From the NCBI GenBank assembly GCA_008508345.1, contig QNGE01003911.1, positions 1-64,000 of the forward strand: DNA of 64,000 bases, in the 5' to 3' direction. Origin of the DNA: Paragonimus westermani. Taxonomy: Eukaryota; Platyhelminthes; Trematoda; Plagiorchiida; Troglotrematidae. The notes below the pieces were generated by a model. It did not search any database and was not told the origin of the DNA. It saw only the letters and a program-made list of their open reading frames with translations. The translations under genes and the position numbers were made by a program. Within the stretch, counting starts at the first letter, position 1. Every line of letters starts with the position of its first letter. Below, in pieces: positions 23,551 to 34,607 of this stretch.

Positions 23551-25483
23551 CAGTTCGAAGTAACAACTTTTGCTAAAGATCAGTTATATTGATCCTCGCA
23601 AAAAATCAATTGTTTATCTGAATTGGCAGTTGGTCACTGCAATGACATCGTGCAGCTCGAGGTTGACGTTGCTACATATGATCGTTTTTTCTTTATTAAA
23701 GCATGAAACTAGGCTGCTTTCGCTGCTTCACAACGGATAAGCAGAACATTCTTATGCACCGGGTAATCCAAAGTAATGAACCGGTGGAGTCGGGGGAAGC
23801 TAACTATGTATTCAAGACGTGAGAACCCAAGCCAATAGCCGTGATCAACTGTGGTGCGTACTCCTCTTCCTTCATACCTTTAAGCGTGGAACATCCAATT
23901 TCGCATCGTTCCGAGTAATACTGTCTATGTCGGGAATATGTAGACTGTCCGAAATGCTGAAAACCTCATGAAAGGTTACTGACCATGACGCTAAATGTTA
24001 GGGTTTTAAAATACAACGTTAATCTTTAATTTACCCTCTCCAAGCCCGACTCTAATTTATAGGTTTCAGCGATTGTATTGTCAGTTTTGTGGTGCGACCG
24101 TTGTTTTCCGTGTTATAAGCATTTCTAATCACGATGCTGCTGTTGTGTTGCTGTTAATTCAATTGTGAACTTTGTGTTATCTGCGTGTATAAATAAACGG
24201 TGCGTTACTTTATCTACACTACGTTTCTTTTCGCTAATTTGTTTTGTCACTGTTACTACGCTTGAAATTTGCTCTGGATTTCAGTTAAGTACATTTACTA
24301 TCAACATTCTTCATGCACAACTAATTCAAATTTCTAGACTTATCCACAGTTTGTAACCATCCTACAATACTGTGAATTTGTGTACAGGTTTCAATGTTTT
24401 TCGCATTGCAGCGTCCCAGTTATAACCTCTCTCTAATTGCTGTGTGATTTGTAAGTTTCTTCCATTTGTTATGGCCTATGGTGTAAATTTTATCGTGATA
24501 AAATTTGCCTGCTGTCCTGCCGGTGCATGAGGCCGCGTTGTTGTGTTGTTGGTTCGTGCGCTGCAGTATCACCATACACACTTCCATCGATGGCTTCTAA
24601 ACTCACTTAACTTATCTAGTTTATCGGCATCGTATAGCGTTTCCCATGACTTTCGGGCTGTAGACTTTCTGACCCCATCCATTTTCCCCCATCATCTCAC
24701 CCTTATAGACCAATCGGGCCCGTGCGTCCGCTCTGAATCGCCACCTTACTCGCATCACCTAACTTTTCAGTAAGAACACAGTGGTAAACATCGAATTTCC
24801 ATGCCTTAACATTATGCTGCCCTCCTTTACACCGAAAATACGTCGAGTCACGCACAAATTATGACATTCTTGTAATAAAACCTTAACAACTAAATATATG
24901 CAGTATTTCCCATGTTAGGTAGCAGGTACAAAAACCTAGCCTGTGTTCCAATCCTCTGGATGCGCGTAGACGGGTATAAATATGAAATAGGTATCAGTCT
25001 AGAGATCGTTCACTTAGTGTGGAAGCTACATGTAATCACACAAATGAAAAAGCCAGTGCTCTGTGAGCAACGTATCAGTAAGGACGTGTTCTCTTTTCGG
25101 GCAACCATTCTCCCTTGTCTATGGTGTCTACTCCCCTTAGGTCACGAGTGTTTTTGGAAAAATTCGAAATTTCCTGCTTAATGGAGTGCATGGTTGCTCC
25201 CTGAAACTTCTGATTTGTTATGGCTGTCTCTAATGAGAGTATGTCAAATCGTACATATTTCAACGTGTCGCTTTGATGCAGTGCAGGTTACAAACGGCCT
25301 TCTTTCATCTGTTCCTTCCCAGTTTAACGACACAGAGAAGGTAACTGTGAAGAGGCCGGACAGCGTTCTTCGGGTGTAGTTCACCAGTGTTGATCTACCC
25401 ATTAACCTGTATACTCGATAAGTAGTGCACAAATGGAAGTTACTATGTGAATAAGTGTTTGTGTTTCTCAATGGTGACTTCAC

Positions 25484-25686
25484 TTGTAAATCGATAATTG
25501 AGTTCACGTCTCTTATACATTTAGAAAAGAGCACGCATACGTTCGCCTTGTTCTTGTTTTCTGGCCAGTTCCTCCTGACCATTTGGACTGCAGTGGATAA
25601 CTGTTTACATATATTGGACCTCGTATCCTGAACTCCGTTCAATGATTTTGGGCAGTGCGCACGATACTCATTAATTACTTTAAGCG
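25484..25686 (-). CDS. Candidate exon of an unidentified gene
   Basis: The acceptor GCATTCCGCAG and donor CAA|GTGAAG bound 203 bp, entering in phase 1 and leaving in phase 0. The peptide starts ALKVINEYRAHCPKSLNG and ends FSKCIRDVNSIIDLQ, with helical, protein-like composition. The next possible downstream piece is near 25215-25130 after an acceptor AAGTTTCAG. Family not recognised. Confidence 0.4.
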
Positions 25687-28679
25687 CTGCGGAATGCAAA
25701 TTTCTACTTGCAACAGAATCACCCTAGTTCACGGAATATAGACTTGAAGAAATAGTTTAAGTGGTATGTATTGTATATGCTTACGTATCAGTGGACGAAT
25801 GAGTGACGGTGATCGGTGATGGCAAGCACGGTGAGTGGTCCCAACAACAAGCTGTGCCTAGGAGATTAAATCTTTGAAATATGCTAACGCTCAACTTTCC
25901 ATTGTGGAAATACAACTTTTAATTGACAGTAATGAAGGCGTGAAGCAGCCCTGCGTTTAGCGAAGCACATTCGTCATTGTGAGATTCGGAAATATAAATT
26001 AACCTACACGTCCTGTGCTGCAAAAGGACAAAGTGGTTTAGATGTTTGAACACCAGGATATTCATTTATCATCACAATGCACCTTTTGGTGGTTCATCTA
26101 CAGATGACCACTTTGTTGAACAGATGATTGGGACGTTACTCACATATCTTTCCCGCTGCCCAAACAGTGATTTGAATAGCGTCACATCGTCGTTTGGTTC
26201 AGTGTCCGAAGACGTCGCGCTTTGGTCAAGTATCAATTGCTGATTAGCATTGGTGTCCACGTATGAATCCGTACAGGTTAGTATAAAAAGTGAATCACTT
26301 GTATAGTATAGTTTGCTGACGTCATACAGTTTCTGGTGTCCGAAAGATCGGCGTGTTCCGCCAACAACCGTTTGTAACTGGAGAAGTCTCATGCGTCCAT
26401 CTACTGCAATTTGTTAGGCACGGAAAACCACTTTTGGCTCACCAACGCGATGGATTCATCGCCCAGAATTTTCACGATGGGTAATATCTGCAATGACACC
26501 ACGCGCAGAAAATATGTAATATGGGAACATCCATGTCTTCACTGCAACAAGGAAACAAGTAACAATTGTATTCAGGCTTTGAAGTGGTTGTGCTAAATAC
26601 AATGGACTACAAATGTGAAACTCGGATAGCCAACAAACAGTAACCGGAAAAAGACTTGGCAATACAGCAATTACAATATCGTAAAACTTCTCTTCAACAC
26701 AAGCAATAAAAAACGATTGTCCGTTTGTGATTACAGTTTTGTTCGGAGATGAGCAGACGTGAAATGTGCCATTATATACGACGGATCTTCCAGTCACGCT
26801 TATCTTGCATAGAGACGCACCTAAATCGTCCGTAACCACTCAGACAAGTTACGACGATGCCTCTAGCTCATATAAACTTTGTAACTCAACTCTTCTAGTC
26901 TCATTGGAGCGTGTATGAAAAAATTCAGTTTCCCTAAGGAAGATTCACAGGGAAAAGCTGAAAGAGTTTCAATAGGACCATGCACTCAAACTTATCTGCG
27001 AAGTGTATTAAACTGTACACACTGTAGACGATTTCGCCCTTTCCTTCAATTGAAACGAAGCGTTGTAGGGGAGTCATCAGCTGCTCGCGAGCTACGTCCG
27101 TATAGTTATGGCGCACAATGTAATGAACAGGAATGCATACTACGCACGACAGTTCAGCAGAATTTTGACACTTCTCACTGTCATCATCATTAGGAGCCTG
27201 TACTTCACAGCTTTTCACTCGTCCAAATCCCTAAGTCCCCAGCAAGAGCATGTGAAGTCAACAAACTAACGTTTCCGACTATCAGAAATCTTTCACTTAA
27301 CCTCTGCACATCCCTGAAGCTCAGTCATGCATTGCAATGACGTGTGTTGCAAGTCCACATCGCAAGCAATCCCCATGTTACTGCTGAACACACCAACTGC
27401 ATTTAGTCTGGTAGAAATGACGCAGTCATATCGGTTGGCAAACTTCCAAATAACCGGTCCTCAACGAGATTTTCTGCACGCAGCTGAGCACGAAACGCTG
27501 CATCTCGGCATACAGTGGCACCAAACACATGGATTGACTTTTGGTTTCAAGCAGGCTGCTGCGTTGTACGCAGCGACCGCAGCTGTATCAGCATGCAGCA
27601 GCTGCAGTCCATTTCTTGTTAAATCTTCCACCTCTGTCAGTGAGAGCTGGTGTATTCGAGTTGCACATTGCCACAACACACTCCTATGACGAAAACCTGT
27701 CTACTTGAAGGCCGATTAATTATTTATCGTTTTGACTCCAAGTGCAAACTTTATGAGTTGCACACCTACGTGTCGTCAATGGTTACTTGCACAAACGCTG
27801 CGCCTAGTCTACTACACGAATAGTAGTTTAGATGTTTCCTACTTAAAAGATTCAAGCTGAGGTGAACGTACATGTAATCAGCAGTCGACTTTTTTTGAAA
27901 ATCTTCGTATGGTTAAGGGTTTTTTAGGCCATTGTAATAAGAAATCACACAACATTTTCAAAAAGCCCTGTTCACCCGTTAAAAGAATGCTGTTCTCCAG
28001 AAAGTGCTTTCGTGCATCTTGCTTGATCGTGTGAACCGTAAACAACACGAACCATTACAAAAACAAATGTGAGAATGAAAGAAATGAGTTTCCAATGATG
28101 AACCAACCAATAGATTCGCGTCCGTTTCGTGTGGATGATCCAGCTTACATTAGGCCTGATAACCGTTTGATGCTGCAAACTCAGCACTACCTGATTCTGT
28201 AGTGTTCAGCTACAACATACATGAATCGCATGCCTTAACTGTGTGCACGCTGCGGCATCGAGCTCTAGGATCTCGTGGAGTTGGTTGTCAACAAACACAC
28301 AGACTACATAACAACCTTCTCACAATATCCTAACCCGCACGTCATGAATTTGACAACCACCTACGTTTTATGTAGCCAACTGTAGAAAAAATAAGCACTA
28401 ATGCAACAACGATATGTATACTCATCTTGAGTACTTCCCGTGAAATAATATCCTCCACCATCGTAAATTATTTAAATTAATTGGTCATTTGAACAAACGG
28501 CCGTTTTAGATCTAAAGTGTGCGTGAACAAATTTCCAGCTTCATATTCCGAAGAGATGTGAACATTTTACACATCTTCCCACACTTATCGTTTAAAATTC
28601 GACATGTAGAAGCTTATGTGCGAGTTCTGATAAGCCGAACTTTTACTATTCAGAAAATTGCCTCAGTCTAATCTCATTA
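25687..28679. other. Unassigned region
   Basis: Several open frames of 60-127 codons lie on both strands (for example 26839-26456 minus and 27327-27689 plus). None has a recognisable motif. Some minus-strand pieces may be further exons of the gene suspected at 22.5-25.7 kb. Confidence 0.4.
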
Positions 28680-28689
28680 CAGATACTTC

Positions 28690-29100
28690 ATTGATGCAGG
28701 TGTTGAAGCCAGTATCCTACCGTAGCAATCTGAAAAACGAACCATGCTGGCGCAGTCAACTTCGTTTGTAGCAACCGACAAGTCCGTTACCGTTTACGGC
28801 CCTTGTTCGTGTACATTGAATCAAAGCTTTTGCAAAACTTTCGATGGATATTCACTGTGGGAGCTCTCCGGTTGTTAATTGGTGATCTGGGTTCTCTTCA
28901 ACATTTTGACACTCCAGTCAACGCACGTTATCGTCCACTAGTCGACCGACTCCTAACATTCAATCCCGTCATCAGCTTAACAAAATCACAACAGTCATAT
29001 CACTCAGACAGTATTTTGGATTTGAGGGCCAACGTCATTTCGACGCATTTTGTGTATGTGAGAGATGGTCCATGCCTGATCTCCTGGCGCCACTAAACAA
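28690..29100 (+). pseudogene. Ty3/Gypsy aspartic protease remnant
   Basis: IDAGVEASILP near 28691 corresponds to the retroviral-type protease active site DTGAxxS(V/I)LP, with T changed to A. After a frame change, FRWIFTVGALRLLIGDLGSL then HFDTPVNARYRPLVDRLL (28840-28960) matches the protease C-terminal block of Gypsy elements. No RT of the same element follows directly. It may be the left part of a copy interrupted by the Mag-like element that starts before 30 kb. Confidence 0.65.
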
Positions 29101-29606
29101 CTTGTGAGGGTTATATCAACTCCTGTTTACAACCGTATGAATCTCACCATTTACATCAACGCTCAGGGAAAATGTTTCACGACTCGAAGCCAGCAGGCCA
29201 CTCCTGACTATCGTTATAAGGAAGACGCACTCAAAATATGTGGAGAAACTGTGGCAATTTAAACTCTACTAGTGTTGTGAACCAAGAAGGCGGACGGGGC
29301 AAGGGTTTTTTGTTCGGAAAACTAATAAATGAGTTATGCGCCTCAACATGACTACAAACAAAACACTCATCTGCATACGATACTAATATCGGAACGTCAC
29401 GGTTTTAACAGACGCCATTGTTCAGTTCCTTCATGTACCGAGAACCACGTCAAGCCATGGTGCAATCGGACGCTTCTTGTATTCTTCCCGCTGCTATTTC
29501 GATGTCAAACTCCAAGATTCAGCTTTACTAGTGAATAATGGTGATACGATTAGTATAGGCGATCGTTCAACCTCACTGCACTGGTGGGTTCTCAAGACAC
29601 TTAAAC

Positions 29607-29797
29607 CGAAGAGCGACTGATGGTTGGGAATAGTGGTGGTGTTGTTTGTAGCTCGGGTTGATTGTTCTGGTATTGATATGTTCGCCGAGCTTGGCATTTA
29701 GGTTGCAAACGTTTCATCACCTCGTTTGGTGATGAAACGTTTGCAACCTAAATGCCAAGCTCGGCGAACATATCAATACCAGAACGAAGAGCGACTG
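29607..29797. repeat. Perfect 58-bp inverted repeat with 6-bp loop, flanked by a 13-bp direct repeat
   Basis: The arms 29664-29721 and 29728-29785 are exact reverse complements, with the loop TCGTTT at 29722-29727. The 13-mer CGAAGAGCGACTG occurs at 29607-29619 and again at 29785-29797, so the hairpin block sits between direct repeats. As transcript or single strand it would form a stable 58-bp hairpin. It may be a head-to-head duplication of a repeat end or a template-switch product. Confidence 0.95.
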
Positions 29798-29959
29798 TTT
29801 TCCGAAATGGAATCGAGAGGAATTTGAGATTAGGCATGTTCTCTTGTTAGGCAGCTGGGGAACATAACAGAGCAGCTCATTTTATGCCAACCGCCTTGGT
29901 TCCCAAATACTGTGCAGTCGATTGCACAGCATACATTTCCACCCAATTCCAATAGGAAT

Positions 29960-32830
29960 TTTATTCTCGTTTTTATGTGTTATGGTTGCGGGAAATGTGA
30001 AGCTGTGAAGGACTGATGTCACTGACACTGAATATGCCATAGTTGTGGGGAAAATTGCCAGGAATGCGTGCACCGTGCAAAACGAGCACAGTCTTCCGAT
30101 TTCCACTCTCAGACTGGAGCTGTACAACCATTTAAAGATCAAAAGAAATCCATTTCCCACTTGATTTCGCATACCTCCGCCACCGTGTTCTGCGGGAGCA
30201 CCACCATTTACATCAGATTGAATGTAGAGGGCTGCAACATTTGTCTGGAGGCCGAAACAAGAGCTTCTGTGATAAATATCAACGGCAGCATACTGCCAAG
30301 ATCTATTCCGTTGGCTCAAGCCGCTGTCACATTAAGATCATATACAGGGCAGATCACCGATGTTTTGGGCACATGTAACGTGGAAGAAAAACACGGAACG
30401 GAACCGCTAAACTTACTTGTGTGCATTGTTAACAAAAAGAGCCCGTATCTGTCGGTTCAAAATTGCCTTAAACTGCTGTGTGTCAGATGAGCGGATAGCT
30501 ACAACAGCCTTCCGATACTGCTGCGAAAATTCTCGTATGTATTGGAAGAAAATGAGCCGAACAGTCTGAAGACTTTTCAATCCGCTAATGTAACGGAGCA
30601 GGATGCCCCGACTAAATTTCATACAGCTCACACGCTAACGCCTTTCATCTGCCTGGATGTCGGGGCCGACCTCGAATGTCTTCGTAATCCAGGAATAATC
30701 TTTTCTATCCAACGTTCTGTGCGGATTGCCTTTACTTTGCCAGTGAATAAGACACTACCATGGAACATTCCCCAATTTCAAAGATAGATTATTTATATGC
30801 TACGCTACGCAGTGATGAGAAGTTTACCAAACTAGACCTGAGGCCTGCATATTCACAAACCGAACCCGACCAAGAGTTAAAGAAATTTACAACAGTCCGT
30901 ATACATATCGGATTGTTACAGTATAAAAGCTTGACATTCGCATTCACTACACCCCGGCAATTGTTCAGAGCATTATTAAAAACTCAGTCGAGGGCATTCT
31001 AGGTGTGTGTGCCTACTTGGATATTCTTATTTCCGAACATTCGGATAAGGAACACTTGGAGTTGGTATTTCACCAGTTATAGGAAAATGGTCTGAATTTA
31101 ACAAATTGCCTCCTACCTGATGATGTTCAGCATTTTGAACGAGTGTGGACTACACCCAATTAGGGACAAATCAGACCGATTTTAGAGGCCTCCGTTTTCC
31201 GAAACGTGGGCGGATTACCATTCTTCATTAGCATCTTTACTCATCATGGTCGTTTCATTCCAAAAAATCAATTATCTTGGCACCCCTATGCAAGTTACTG
31301 AAGAATGAAGTTCGATGGAACTGGACATCTGGGGAACAGTTAGCATTTGACGCTATAATGAAAGCTATAGGCAGTCCAGCTTAATGCTGCGTTACGACCC
31401 AAGTAAACCCACAACTATTCGTTGTGACGCCTAGCCATGGGATGTCGGTGTCTTACTAAGTCACAGGATGGAAGGTTCAACTGAGAATCCAATTGCGTTT
31501 GCTTCTAGCTGTTTAGCCCCACCTAAAGAGAACTACGCACAGTTAGAAAAACCTTCTTTAGCCATCATATTTGTTGTGGAGTAGTTTCGTCAGGATACTT
31601 CGAGAAGAACCTTCGACATATACGCATATCATAAGCCTCTGGTGCCTCTACTCTGAGAGGCAAGAGAAATCAATTAGATGGTGTCGCCGCGAACGCAACG
31701 CTGGTCAGTTCCTCTGTCCGTTTATGATGACAAAATTCCCTACGTTCCGTATAAGGCAAACCAGGTTGCGGATGCTCTCAACCGAACGCCCCTGATTGAC
31801 AGACAGGAAGCCCACTGAGCTAATTCACGTAATTCAGCACCTGAGAAGATACGCCGTATCAAGTAAACAGATCAATCGAGAGAGAAAACTGTTTTCTTTC
31901 GTCCAGAGTTAGACGATTTGCTTCTCAGGGCTGGCAAACAGGTGGGGATAATCATCAAGCCCCCTGTCTCAGTCGCCATATGGAAATCAGCCTGAAAGAG
32001 GGCTGCTTACTTTGAGGTTCAAGGGTAGTCATTCCGTCACAGTGTCGAAGAAATATACTCAGTGGGTTACACAACGATCACCCACGTGTCAGTCATATGA
32101 ATGTCGGCTGAACCTTGACAAGGATAGGGAACGGTTGATTCATGCCTGTGAAACTTGCCAAGCTACCAGAATGAATGCATTTCCTGATCGACTGGGTCTT
32201 TGGAGATGGCCGGATAAACCTTTTGATCGTCTATACATAGGCTATTTTGTCCCAGTAGAGCGAAACTTGTGTCTATCACTTATCGATGCTTACTTGAGAA
32301 AGGCTGAAGTTTATCTAGTAACCAATATGACATCATAAGTCACTGTTTCGTATTTGTGAAATTGCTTAGACAGATTTGATATTCCTAAAACTGTCACAAT
32401 AGCATCAACTTTATCAGCAGAGGTTTACAGGAATTTTTAACGAACAATACAATCCGGCACGTTATGACTGCTGCATGTCATCCAGCGTCCAAGGGACTAG
32501 CAGGAAGTGCATCTAAAAGTAGACTAAAAACGGTTCCCAAAGAGCACGAAAACGAAATTGGAAGATTTCCTTCTCGCATATTGGACGACCCCAACCGAAA
32601 CTACCTGGAAAAGTTCAACCGAATTGACTTTCAGCCGGAAGTTACGTGCCTGTTTGAACCCACTTTTCTCAAATGCCCGTCACAGAAGTAAAGACAGCCG
32701 GGCAAATGATATCAAACCCATTTTCGAGCTCCGCGTTCGGTCCGGTGTTCAAACGGCCTCCACACATATGTGGGAAAGAGATGAGCTTGTTAGTTGACCG
32801 AGGTCCGCCATAACCAGCCGGTTCCGTCTG
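29960..32830 (+). mobile_element. Mag-like Ty3/Gypsy pol remnant (zinc knuckles, PR, RT, RNase H, integrase)
   Basis: Order on the plus strand, in changing frames: two CCHC-like knuckles near 29980-30080 (CYGCGKCE and CHSCGENCQEC); protease near 30190-30490, where the active site reads ETRAS in place of DTGAS; RT from about 30590 (PTKFHTAHTL, KIDYLYATLRSDEKFTKLDL at 30780, FTTVRIHIGLLQYKSL); RNase H near 31390-31580 (DPSKPTTIRCDA, ENPIAFASSCL, ENYAQLEKPSLAIIF); integrase near 32060-32540 (ACETCQATR, WPDKPFDRLYIGYF, HPASKGLAGSA). In the integrase the first catalytic Asp appears as Gly. Many stops; no LTR found at either side. Confidence 0.85.
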
Positions 32831-33019
32831 ACCGATACCCTTCGATCACGTCCCGACCCGCACATTCTCATATCATTACCGTGTGTTATTTGCAATTTTC
32901 GCATAGTATGACGATCCTAGTTTGTCCCACACGATGATCAGACGTGATCTTCGCACACAACAGCCGATCGTAGACCGCAAAGTTTGGGTTCAATGAACGT
33001 CAGGTAGCACCTTGGATAC

Positions 33020-33620
33020 TGAACAACAGTAGCAATCAACCTCGGACCTCAGTTCGAAAGCTGTTCTTTCACGAAATCCTCAAATGCCCTCGGATGCCTC
33101 CGTACGTCCATCACGGCGTGTCACTTGGTTGTGAGCAGAATGGATGGACATTTTCCCAACGATAGCCAACTGTCACTGTTGTGGACTCAATCCTTCACAG
33201 AGAAGCTCTTCTAGTGGTAGTACCTTGAATCCGCGCTGTCCCTAAGACCTACCTTTGTGGTTTCAGCGCCAAGGTTTCTTATGGCTAACCACTGCGCCTT
33301 CCCCCGAACTTCTTGCCAGCCTTGGAGAACCCCAGGTTCGATGTTTCCTACGCTGAACAGCTTGAACAGTACGTGCGTTACATCCGTGTAACCAACATGC
33401 GGGGACAGTGTCTCTTGGTGTTTCTCCTAAAGGCCTACACGATTGTACATACATGCTTGCTGATATGGACGGCTCACGACACCCGCTCGAGTGAACACAC
33501 GAAGATCTCTTGAGAACACCGCAACTGGAGGATCACCCTTACGTAATCCGGTGTCCAGGCGTCCGCGACACCGCTATCATCGAACACTTCAACTCTGTCC
33601 ACTTCGAGGAGAGAAATGAA
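33020..33620 (+). pseudogene. Ty3/Gypsy integrase C-terminal remnant of a second element
   Basis: IAINLGPQFES, LGCLRTSITACHLVVSRMDG and the following frame match the integrase core between the second Asp and the Glu region (typically DxGxQFES ... TTAYHPAxNGxxERFHRQLK). They continue into ESALSLRPTF and a C-terminal tail rich in R/P. It lies after the C-terminus of the Mag-like pol, so it must come from a different copy, perhaps the one whose protease is at 28.7-29.1 kb. Heavily decayed. Confidence 0.55.
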
Positions 33621-34241
33621 CATTGCTCCTTCGCCAGACAGCCAACCTCTTCTGGACAGTATGGGCCCAGTGCATCGTGACTAACAGTCACCTCTGCTGC
33701 TTCGTCGCTGCCATCAACCACCACAAAGAATTCCGGTCTCGAGTTGCACTAGTTTGTACGTCAAAACAGAGGACCAGTTTTTTGGTACATCTCTTTTCAC
33801 TCAGAACAACGAGAAGACATGTCGCGAGATGTCAACGCTTCGATTAACCCTTACCAATTGCCAACGTAAAACCGGCGAATTTTATACAAACTGCATTTAT
33901 CAACAACAAGTGAACGAACCAACCACACTGTTCAGAGCTTTCGCGCTCTAAAAGTGCAATCACTTGCAATGTAAGGAGATTGATAGCATCAACGCTCTCT
34001 GTGCACATAAAACTAACCGACGTCGTTTGATTAGCAATGCTTCACTAAGCGCTAACAGCTTTGAGTAACGATTACGTAACAATATCTTGAACGATTTGAG
34101 GGGGCCAACTTAGAGACCGGTCGCTGGCAGTTGATGAGGCCGTTTTCTTCGAGCTTGTTTCAGTCGGAAGTCCATTTTTTGAGATGGCAGTTGATAACCA
34201 CTTATGAGCGTAATCTCCCAGAATCAAATAAATAACAAAAC

Positions 34242-34607
34242 ATGTCAGGAAACCCGAAAAAATCCGCAAACCTTCTGAATATTTCAAAAAGCCTTCTTTG
34301 CATTTCCCAGTTTCTTGCCTTCTGCCAGGTGAGTTTTCTACTGATCAGTGCGTATAAATTTACGTCCATTTGCTCTGTATGTTTAGTCGTTCATCCACTT
34401 CCGGGGCCACACAACTTTCCAAACTCCAGACCACATATGAAACTCGTGAGTTTTCTATCTCACGGCCCTCGGTATGCGAAATTTTTTAGTGGTTTCTTTA
34501 ATGGTTTCAACATCGTAAGAGAAGAAACCAGAACAGCTGCTTCACGAGAATTGCCAGGATTAGTGTTTCCACGTCTGAGGCCTCTGAAACTCGCAATACC
34601 AAATGTA
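34242..34607 (+). CDS. Candidate first exon: short protein with a hydrophobic segment
   Basis: ATG at 34242 opens a frame of 122 codons that ends at a consensus donor AAT|GTAAGT. Residues about 18-49 are hydrophobic (LLCISQFLAFCQVSFLLISA), and the rest is positively charged with HPLPGPHNFPNSRPHMK. A second strong donor, CCAG|GTGAGT, lies inside at 34329. The opposite strand also has an open frame here, so coding strand and reality are uncertain. No family recognised. Confidence 0.25.

Noticed and set aside
29882..30319. 145-codon minus-strand frame.
   Set aside because: It lies antisense to the zinc-knuckle and protease part of the Mag-like Gypsy, so it is a shadow.
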